A DNA stretch of 64,000 nt, taken from contig CAYUIT010000013.1 of the NCBI GenBank assembly GCA_964444835.1, positions 1 through 64,000 of the forward strand, read 5' to 3'. Shown piece by piece: positions 58,383 to 64,000 of this stretch. Source of the stretch: CADEED01 sp964444835. GTDB taxonomy: Bacteria > Pseudomonadota > Gammaproteobacteria > Steroidobacterales > Steroidobacteraceae. Each line of letters starts with the position of its first letter. Positions within the stretch are counted from its first letter, which is position 1. The position numbers and the translations under genes were made by a program. The notes under the pieces are model-generated. The model had not been told where the DNA came from, did no database searches, and saw nothing but the letters and a program-made list of their open reading frames with translations.

Positions 58383-58404
58383 CAATTCAGACGAGGGGTA
58401 CGTC

Positions 58405-59682
58405 ATGGCAGACATTGCAATCGTCGGTGCGGGGATTGGCGGCGTCCCTGCCGCATTCGAACTGCGCAAGAAGCTCGGCTCGGAGCACCGTGTTACGTTG
58501 ATCGGTACGTCGCCGTACTTCGAGTTCACGCCGTCGAATCCATGGGTGGCCGTGGGCTGGCGCAAGACGTCACAAACTCGTGTCAATCTTGCCAACGGAC
58601 TGCAGAAGAAAGGCGTCGAGTGGATCCCGACCGCTGTGACCGCGATCGATGCGGCGACTAACCGCTTGACGCTCGCCGACGGGCGCGCGTTGAAGTACGA
58701 CTATCTTGTGATCGCAACGGGTCCAAAGTTGTCTTTCGAAGAAGTCCCCGGGTTAGGGCCGCACGCACACACGCAATCGATCTGTACCCATGCGCACTCT
58801 GAGGCCGCATGGGCGGCGTATCAGCAGTTTCTCGAGAACCCAGGCCCGATCGTGATCGGCGCGGCGCCTGGCGCGAGTTGCTTTGGTCCGGCGTACGAGT
58901 TCGCGATGATCCTGGATACCGACTTACGCAAGCGCAAGATGCGCGATCGCGTGCCGATGACGTTCGTGACGAGCGAGCCGTATATTGGCCATATGGGCCT
59001 CGGCGGCGTCGGTGACAGCAAAGGCTTGATGGAGAGCGAGCTGCGCCAACGTCACATCAAATGGATCACGAACGCGAAGATCACCGAAGTTACGGCGACC
59101 GAGGTGAAGGCCACGGAAGTGGGTGACGACGGCCAGCCCCGCAAAGATCATGTCGTACCGTTCAAGTACGCGATGATTCTGCCGGCATTCAAAGGTGTCG
59201 ATGCCGTGGCCAGTGTGCCGAAACTGTGCAACCCACGCGGGTTCGTACTCATCGACGAGCATCAACGCTCCAAGGCGTACGCGAACATTTTCTCTGCAGG
59301 TGTTTGTGTGGCGATACCACCGGTGGAAGCGACGCCGATCGCTGTGGGCGCGCCGAAGACGGGGTACATGATCGAGTCGATGGTCAGCGCGATCTGCGAG
59401 AACATCGTGGCCGATCTCACGGGCAAGCCGGCAACGGCGCATGCCACGTGGAATGCGATCTGCCTCGCCGACTTCGGCGACTCGGGTGCCGCCTTCGTCG
59501 CGCTACCGCAGATCCCGCCGCGCAACGTCACCTGGGCGCGCGAAGGCAAATGGGTGCATCTCGCAAAGATCGCCTTCGAGAAGTACTTTCTGCGCAAAGT
59601 GCGTACGGGCTCGCTCACGCCCGTCTACGAGACGTACGTCCTGAAGCTGCTGGGCATCCTTCCGCTACGAGCTCCCAAATGA
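58405..59682 (+). CDS. FAD-dependent sulfide:quinone-oxidoreductase-like protein
   Basis: A 425-residue flavoprotein. The N-terminal FAD site is AIVGAGIGGVPAAFEL, the second dinucleotide-binding strand is seen near YDYLVIATGPKLSFE, and the C-terminal FAD part is IFSAGVCVAIPP and TPIAVGAPKTGYMIE. Cys in ICTHAH and GASCFGPAYE match the first two redox Cys of SQR; a third in the C-terminal half (several candidates) is not certain. SQR oxidises sulfide to persulfide or polysulfide and passes electrons to quinone. The TolC gene overlaps its stop by ATGA. The context (BigR-like control, CDGSH, DUF2892) supports sulfur oxidation. Confidence 0.88.
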   Translation: MADIAIVGAGIGGVPAAFELRKKLGSEHRVTLIGTSPYFEFTPSNPWVAVGWRKTSQTRVNLANGLQKKGVEWIPTAVTAIDAATNRLTLADGRALKYDYLVIATGPKLSFEEVPGLGPHAHTQSICTHAHSEAAWAAYQQFLENPGPIVIGAAPGASCFGPAYEFAMILDTDLRKRKMRDRVPMTFVTSEPYIGHMGLGGVGDSKGLMESELRQRHIKWITNAKITEVTATEVKATEVGDDGQPRKDHVVPFKYAMILPAFKGVDAVASVPKLCNPRGFVLIDEHQRSKAYANIFSAGVCVAIPPVEATPIAVGAPKTGYMIESMVSAICENIVADLTGKPATAHATWNAICLADFGDSGAAFVALPQIPPRNVTWAREGKWVHLAKIAFEKYFLRKVRTGSLTPVYETYVLKLLGILPLRAPK

Positions 59683-60974
59683 AGTCGCGATACGTGTTGT
59701 TAGGGGCTGCGCTCGCTCTCGCGTTGGCCGCGGCGCGAGCGCAGGCGGAGTCTTTGGATGATGCGTGGCGGATGGCGCTCGCGCAGGATCCGGGCTTAGC
59801 GGCCGTGAGCCAAGAGATGCAGGCCGCCGATGCGGATCTGCGGGCAGCGCGCGGCGCTCGGCTTCCGACGCTGACTGTCGGCGGCACGTACACGCAGTAT
59901 GCGGATGCGCCTGCGCTGTCCGTCGACACGCCGAGCTTTAGCTTTCAGTCGCCGCGCATCTTTGACGATGACGACACGCTGAATGGTTACGCTGAATTGA
60001 AGCTGCCATTGTACGCGGGCGGCAGCATTTCGGCCGGCGTTCGTGCCGCCGCTTCCGTGCATCGAGCCTCCGAGGCAGAGCAACGCCGCGCGATCGCCGA
60101 TCTCAAACTCGAAGTGGCGGAACGCTATGTCGATGTGCTGCGCACGCGGGCCGCACGCGAAACGGCCATGGCGCAAGTGGAAGCTTTGCGGGCACATGTT
60201 GGCGACGTGGCAGTGATGGCGGAGAAGGGCAGCGTCAATCAGTCAGACTTGTTAGCGTCGCGAGTGGCGCTGGCCAATGCTGAGCAGCAACGGCTGCGTG
60301 CCGTAACCGCTGCGGCCCAGGCACGCGGTGCCTACAATCGGCGGGTGGGCCAGCCGCTCGAGCGCGAGCCCGAGCTCGATGTGGCCTTACGAATCGCGGT
60401 GCCCGCGGCGCTCGAGCTCGTGACGCTCCAGCAGCGCGCGCTCGCGCAACGCAGTGAATTGCACGGCCTCGCGGCGCGCGCTTCGGCACTCGCAGAGCGC
60501 GCACGCGCCGAGAGCGGACGGCGGTTGCCGCAACTCGGGCTCATCGCGGGCTACAATCATCTGGAAACGACAATACTCGATCGGCAGGACTTCTCGATGG
60601 TCGGTCTCGGTGTCACTTGGCAGTTGTTCGATGGAGGTCAAGCGAGACAACGCGCCGCGTCGCTGCGTCGCGCGAGTCGCGCCGTGGAGTTACGGCGAGA
60701 GGAGCTCTCGTCCGCTATTCAGCTCGAAGTGCAGCAAGCCGTGCTGGGCTTGGACGAGGCGGAAGCGCGTATCGTCGCGACACGCGATGCGGTAGCACAA
60801 GCGGAGGAAAATTTACGCATGAGTCGCGAGCTGTACTCGGCCGACTTGATCGCGAACACGCAAGTGCTCGAGGCGATCGCATTGCAGTTGGGCGCAGCTG
60901 CTAACGCTCGAGACGCGCTGCTCGATGCTGATCTCGCGCGCTTGCGTTTACTGCGAGCAGCGGGCGAGCTGTGA
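59679..60974 (+). CDS. TolC-family outer-membrane efflux protein
   Basis: A 431-residue protein starting at ATG 59679, which overlaps the SQR stop. It has a signal peptide (LLGAALALALAAARAQA) and the TolC/OMF layout: two similar halves of about 190 residues with long helices (LDDAWRMALAQDPGL and VQQAVLGLDEAEARIVA) and short beta segments (YAELKLPLYAGGSI and VTWQLFDGGQ). It should complete the tripartite pump of the two upstream genes. Its end overlaps the next gene by GTGA. Confidence 0.9.
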   Translation: MKSRYVLLGAALALALAAARAQAESLDDAWRMALAQDPGLAAVSQEMQAADADLRAARGARLPTLTVGGTYTQYADAPALSVDTPSFSFQSPRIFDDDDTLNGYAELKLPLYAGGSISAGVRAAASVHRASEAEQRRAIADLKLEVAERYVDVLRTRAARETAMAQVEALRAHVGDVAVMAEKGSVNQSDLLASRVALANAEQQRLRAVTAAAQARGAYNRRVGQPLEREPELDVALRIAVPAALELVTLQQRALAQRSELHGLAARASALAERARAESGRRLPQLGLIAGYNHLETTILDRQDFSMVGLGVTWQLFDGGQARQRAASLRRASRAVELRREELSSAIQLEVQQAVLGLDEAEARIVATRDAVAQAEENLRMSRELYSADLIANTQVLEAIALQLGAAANARDALLDADLARLRLLRAAGEL

Positions 60975-61351
60975 CACCGACCGCGCGGCGCTTTCTCGTC
61001 ATCGCGTGCGCATCGCTCGCGCTGGCAACAGCCCTCGGCGCATTCGGCACGCACGCGCTGCAGGCAGTGTTGACGCCGCAGCGTTTCCGGTCGTTCGAGA
61101 CAGCCGTCACCTATCAATTCTTCCATTCGCTCGGGCTCTTGGGGCTGGCCCTGCTATTGCGCGACGCGACGATCGCGTGGCTGTTGCGTGCGGGCTGGAT
61201 GTTGGTCGTTGGGATGGTGCTGTTCAGCGGCAGCATCTACGCGCTCACGTTCGGGGCGCCGCGCGGCGTCGTCGCGCTGGCACCTGTGGGTGGTGCCATG
61301 CTGATTGCGGCGTGGGTGGCCGCAGCCTTCGCCATCGTTAGGCAGCGCTGA
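60971..61351 (+). CDS. DUF423 (YgdD-like) membrane protein
   Basis: A 126-residue protein with four hydrophobic segments. It has the DUF423 pattern: ALGAFGTHAL near 23-32, ETAVTYQFFHSLGLL in the middle, and FSGSIYALTFG followed by PVGGAMLIAAW. It starts at a GTG overlapping the TolC stop. The role of the family is unknown. It is the last gene of the efflux operon by spacing. Confidence 0.88.
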   Translation: MTPTARRFLVIACASLALATALGAFGTHALQAVLTPQRFRSFETAVTYQFFHSLGLLGLALLLRDATIAWLLRAGWMLVVGMVLFSGSIYALTFGAPRGVVALAPVGGAMLIAAWVAAAFAIVRQR

Positions 61352-61368
61352 CGAAATTTTTTACCGGA

Positions 61369-61395
61369 TGTCGATTCCGGGCCTCCTCGAACGTC
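61369..61395 (+). promoter_or_regulatory. Candidate ECF42-type promoter
   Basis: TGTCGA (61369-61374) and CGTC (61392-61395) are 17 bases apart and lie about 60 bases before the YCII gene. The reported ECF42 promoter motif has TGTCGA as -35 and CGA/TC as -10, so this probably is the autoregulated promoter of the pair below. Confidence 0.7.
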
Positions 61396-61457
61396 GTATG
61401 GGCGCGCGGAATCGTTCCAGCGCCTAGAATCACCATCATTATTCGAGGGAGAAATTC

Positions 61458-61805
61458 ATGGCCGAATTTGTCTTATTGCTGCGCGAAAATCCGCAGCATT
61501 TTCGCAGTTTGAGCGCGACGGAGATGCAAGCAATCGTCGAGCGGTATACCGCCTGGGCGGACAAGCTCGGTGCCAGCGGTCGTTTGGTAGCGGGGCACAA
61601 GCTACGCGACGATGGCGGTCTGCACGTGCGTCGCGGCAGCGCTGGTGTCGTCGCAAGTAGTGGTCCCTACGCCGAAGCTCAAGACATCGTCAGTGGGTTC
61701 TTCATCGTGACGGCGCCGTCCCTCGCGCAAGCTCAGCAATTGGTCGCTGACTGCCCGCATCTCGATTTCGGCTGGATCGAATTGCGCGAAATCGAGCCCA
61801 CCTAG
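61458..61805 (+). CDS. YCII/DGPF-domain protein
   Basis: A 115-residue protein with the YCII-related (DGPF) layout: MAEFVLLLRENPQ, then RYTAWADKLGASGRLVAGHKL, a SSGPYAEAQDIVSGFFIV strand-helix (the DGPF-like site reads SGPYAE) and a C-terminal helix ending in FGWIELREI. Genes of this type commonly precede ECF42 sigma factors, as here (19-base gap). The biochemical role is unknown. A GGGAG ribosome site lies before the ATG. Confidence 0.87.
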   Translation: MAEFVLLLRENPQHFRSLSATEMQAIVERYTAWADKLGASGRLVAGHKLRDDGGLHVRRGSAGVVASSGPYAEAQDIVSGFFIVTAPSLAQAQQLVADCPHLDFGWIELREIEPT

Positions 61806-61824
61806 CAGACCGCGTCGAGGCGCG

Positions 61825-63120
61825 ATGACCACGACGAATCGCAGTGGAGTTCTGCTCGCAGAAGTGTTCCGGCGCGAGTCCGGGCGCATCGTGGGCTCAC
61901 TTATTCGGCGCGTCGGGCCAGCGCGCCTCGATGTCGTCGAGGACGCTCTGCAGGATGCCTTGTTAGCTGCGATGCGAGCATGGCCCCTGTCTGGCGTACC
62001 GACTCGTCCGGCTGCCTGGCTCCAGCGCGCGAGTCGTAATGCTCTAGTGGATCGGCTGCGGCGCGCGCGGTACGAGACCACGCAAGATGAAATTGAGTCG
62101 TTAGTCGAAGGACCGACAGACGAGGCGTCGTTAGTCGAAACAAACTCATCCAGTGAAGTCTTTAACGACGATCTTTTACGCCTCCTCACGTATTGCTGCC
62201 ACCCGAGTCTCTCACAAGGCGCGCAAGTGGCGCTGACGCTGCGGCTCGCTTGCGGCTTGTCGAGCGACGAGATCGCAACCGCTCTGTTCGTAACGCCCGA
62301 GTCGATCGCGCAGCGGATCGTCCGCGCCAAACGTGAGTTGCGCGAGGCGGCTGTCGTGTTCGAGCTACCAGAACCGCAGGAGTTCCGCACACAGCGCCTT
62401 GCGGGTGTACAACAGACAATCTATCTGTTGTTCGATGCGGGCTACATGAGCACGACGGCAGCCGAGCCCATTCGTCTGGCGCTCGTACAAGACGCACTAC
62501 GGCTGATCGAGTTGTTACTCCGATATCCGCCAGCGCATGATCCAACAACCGCAGCGCTCGCGGCGCTGATGTACCTGACAGCAGCTCGTCTGCCGGCACG
62601 CCGGACCGCCGATGGGAAGCTCGTCGCACTGGAAGATCAGGACCGCTCGCGCTGGGACGCACAGCTCATCGCACGCGGCTTCGATTGCTTTGCCAGCTCG
62701 GTGACCGGTGAGCATTTGTCGAGGTATCACATCGAGGCCGCGATTGCCGCCCTTCACGCGCGAGCGCCGAGTTTCGCCTCGACCGATTGGCCAGCGATCG
62801 TGCGTCAGTACGATCTTCTGCTCGAGAGGTTTCCGAGCCCCGCGGTCGCTGTAAGTCGCGCGATAGCGATTCGCTACGCGGACGGACCTGCGCAGGCATG
62901 GCAAGCGTTCGAGAAACTGTCGGCGGAGCGAGGCTTCGAAAGCTCGGTGTTATATCTCGCCGGCCGCGCCGAGTTGTTACATGCGATGGGGGATATCGCG
63001 GCGGCTCAGCAAGCACTGGCAGCGGCGGTCGAGGCCGCCGGCAATGCCCATGTCAAAGACTTGTTACGCAAACGCCAGCGATCCTGGGACAGCGGCGACA
63101 GCCTACTCAGCCAGCGCTGA
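61825..63120 (+). CDS. ECF42-type sigma factor with long C-terminal extension
   Basis: A 431-residue sigma factor. Region 2 is ARLDVVEDALQDALLAAM, with the DNA-melting part PAAWLQRASRNALVDRLRR; region 4 has LRLACGLSSDEIATAL and ESIAQRIVRAKRELR. The extension (about 185-425, DUF6596/TPR-like with QTIYLLFDAGYMS, LAALMYLTAAR and YLAGRAELLHAMG) is characteristic of ECF42, which has no anti-sigma and uses the extension for control. It is cotranscribed with the DGPF gene. Its 3' end overlaps the convergent metallopeptidase gene by 14 bases. Confidence 0.9.
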   Translation: MTTTNRSGVLLAEVFRRESGRIVGSLIRRVGPARLDVVEDALQDALLAAMRAWPLSGVPTRPAAWLQRASRNALVDRLRRARYETTQDEIESLVEGPTDEASLVETNSSSEVFNDDLLRLLTYCCHPSLSQGAQVALTLRLACGLSSDEIATALFVTPESIAQRIVRAKRELREAAVVFELPEPQEFRTQRLAGVQQTIYLLFDAGYMSTTAAEPIRLALVQDALRLIELLLRYPPAHDPTTAALAALMYLTAARLPARRTADGKLVALEDQDRSRWDAQLIARGFDCFASSVTGEHLSRYHIEAAIAALHARAPSFASTDWPAIVRQYDLLLERFPSPAVAVSRAIAIRYADGPAQAWQAFEKLSAERGFESSVLYLAGRAELLHAMGDIAAAQQALAAAVEAAGNAHVKDLLRKRQRSWDSGDSLLSQR

Positions 63121-63976
63121 AGGTATCGCAAGCCTTCACCGAGCCCGTTTCGAAGCCGCGCTGGAACCACTGCTGGCGCATCTCGGCCGAGCCGTGGGTC
63201 CAAGATTCCGGCACAACGTAGCCCTGCGCGCGCTTCTGGATGGTGTCATCGCCCACTGCGGCCGCTGCGCGAAGCGCTTCTTCGATATCGCCGGGCTCGA
63301 GCACTTGGCGCCGCGCATCGGCGTGATGCGCCCACACGCCCGCGAAGCAATCGGCTTGCAACTCCATACGGACTTGCAGTTGATTGCCTTGTTCTTCAGA
63401 CGCGCGCTGTTGTGCCGCTCGCACCTGCGAAGAAATACCCAGCACGGTTTGTACGTGGTGACCGACTTCATGCGCGATCACGTAAGCGGCAGCGAAGTCG
63501 CCGCCGGCACGGAACTCCGTCGCGAGCTGATTGAAAAAAGCCGTGTCGATATAGACCTTCTGGTCTGCCGGGCAGTAAAACGGGCCCGAGGCAGAACTCG
63601 CAAATCCACACGCGGACTGCGCTGCATTCGAAAACATCACGAGCTTCGGCGCCGGGTACTGCTGGCCGCTCGCTTGGAAAATCTCGTTCCAAGTGTCTTC
63701 CGTTTCGCCGAGCACGCGCGACACAAATTGCCCCGCTTCGTCTTGCGGCGAACCGGCCGCCGGCGCCGGCATTTCAGTTTGTTGCTCCGTCGCTTGCCCC
63801 AATCCTTGGCTCAGCCCGAGCACGATGCGCGGGTCGATGCCGAGGAAGTACGCGACCACCAACATCACGATCGTGCCGATGCCGAATTTCATCCCCATTC
63901 CGCCGCCACGACGGGGCATCTCCTGGCCGCGATAGTCTTCGACGTTCTGGCTTTCCCTGCTGTTGCGCCAACGCAT
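63107..63976 (-). CDS. ypfJ: Putative neutral zinc metallopeptidase, YpfJ family
   Basis: The 289-residue protein has an N-terminal MRWRNSRESQNVEDYRG start typical of YpfJ, then one membrane segment (about 31-50), and the zinc motif VIAHEVGHHVQ (near 168-178) with a later Glu in MELQADCFAGVWA as the third ligand region. Cys residues in ACGFA and YCPAD may pair in the periplasm. Family members are conserved but their substrates are unknown. The start lies 25 bases from the window end, and the gene is complete. Confidence 0.92.
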   Translation of the reverse strand: MRWRNSRESQNVEDYRGQEMPRRGGGMGMKFGIGTIVMLVVAYFLGIDPRIVLGLSQGLGQATEQQTEMPAPAAGSPQDEAGQFVSRVLGETEDTWNEIFQASGQQYPAPKLVMFSNAAQSACGFASSASGPFYCPADQKVYIDTAFFNQLATEFRAGGDFAAAYVIAHEVGHHVQTVLGISSQVRAAQQRASEEQGNQLQVRMELQADCFAGVWAHHADARRQVLEPGDIEEALRAAAAVGDDTIQKRAQGYVVPESWTHGSAEMRQQWFQRGFETGSVKACDTFSAG

Positions 63977-64000
63977 GTGTGCTCCCCGGAATGCGATGTT

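Noticed and set aside
61351..61366. T-run after the DUF423 gene as terminator
   Set aside because: ATTTTTT is present, but only a short CAGCGCTG self-complement precedes it, which is too weak to call.
1..64000. Mobile elements, CRISPR arrays, tRNA or rRNA genes
   Set aside because: I looked for transposase or integrase motifs, regular spaced repeats and conserved tRNA arms and saw none. The repeated 7-base word is too short and irregular to be CRISPR.

Overview
The window looks like chromosomal DNA from a high-GC Gram-negative bacterium, most likely a gammaproteobacterium of the Steroidobacterales/Nevskiales/Xanthomonadales kind. The assignment rests on content: lipoproteins with clear lipoboxes, a TolC/RND efflux set, a TonB-type C-terminal domain, YgiQ, YpfJ, a DUF885 peptidase, a tandem double-length UvrA and a c-di-GMP-I riboswitch. 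No rRNA, tRNA, CRISPR array, phage gene or insertion sequence was seen. Genes are densely packed, and no gap longer than about 300 bases is without content except the 34987-35320 leader, which holds the riboswitch.

Left part (1-12.7 kb): the tail of a surface protein and its terminator, a few small genes, then a two-component region. A leftward operon (tandem alpha/beta hydrolase, DUF885 lipoprotein peptidase, TPR histidine kinase) runs tail-to-tail into a receiver-only response regulator. After an MFS transporter come a second kinase/receiver pair and a PA0069-type radical SAM gene.

Core of interest (12.9-25.8 kb): eleven tightly spaced or overlapping rightward genes that look like one envelope signalling machine. 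They encode three lipoproteins, a transmembrane Ser/Thr kinase, an FHA-like/PEGA/SUMF1 membrane protein, a small anchored protein, a MotA/TolQ/ExbB-like channel subunit, a degenerate Hsp70-fold protein fused to FHA, two membrane-anchored VWA proteins with the same N-terminal segment (FLDCICCGFGA), and a fourth lipoprotein. I propose that the two VWA proteins are ExbD/MotB-like partners of the channel protein, controlled by Thr phosphorylation. I do not recognise this gene set as a described system, and it is the best candidate here for something new.

Middle (25.8-43 kb): a GlcG/HbpS-like gene, a leftward lipid/membrane operon (DUF1475, DUF2062, CFA-like methyltransferase, TPR-TonB), a VanZ-like gene, then a GGDEF-EAL enzyme, an NlpC/P60 lipoprotein and a c-di-GMP-I riboswitch in front of a long SPOR-like protein, and the tandem UvrA.

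Right part (43-64 kb): RNase T2, an S9 peptidase, YgiQ, an orphan F0 ATP-synthase subunit c homologue, an XRE regulator, an amidohydrolase and an NSS transporter. Next is an ArsR-type regulon: a CDGSH-bicupin and the regulator on one side of a 15-bp palindrome, and DUF2892, RND efflux, a sulfide:quinone-oxidoreductase-like protein, TolC and DUF423 on the other. It fits reactive-sulfur handling coupled to efflux. The window ends with a YCII/DGPF protein plus ECF42-type sigma factor and the YpfJ metallopeptidase. A short motif, TTGTTAG/CTAACAA, recurs about forty times across the whole window on both strands and is not explained by any gene.
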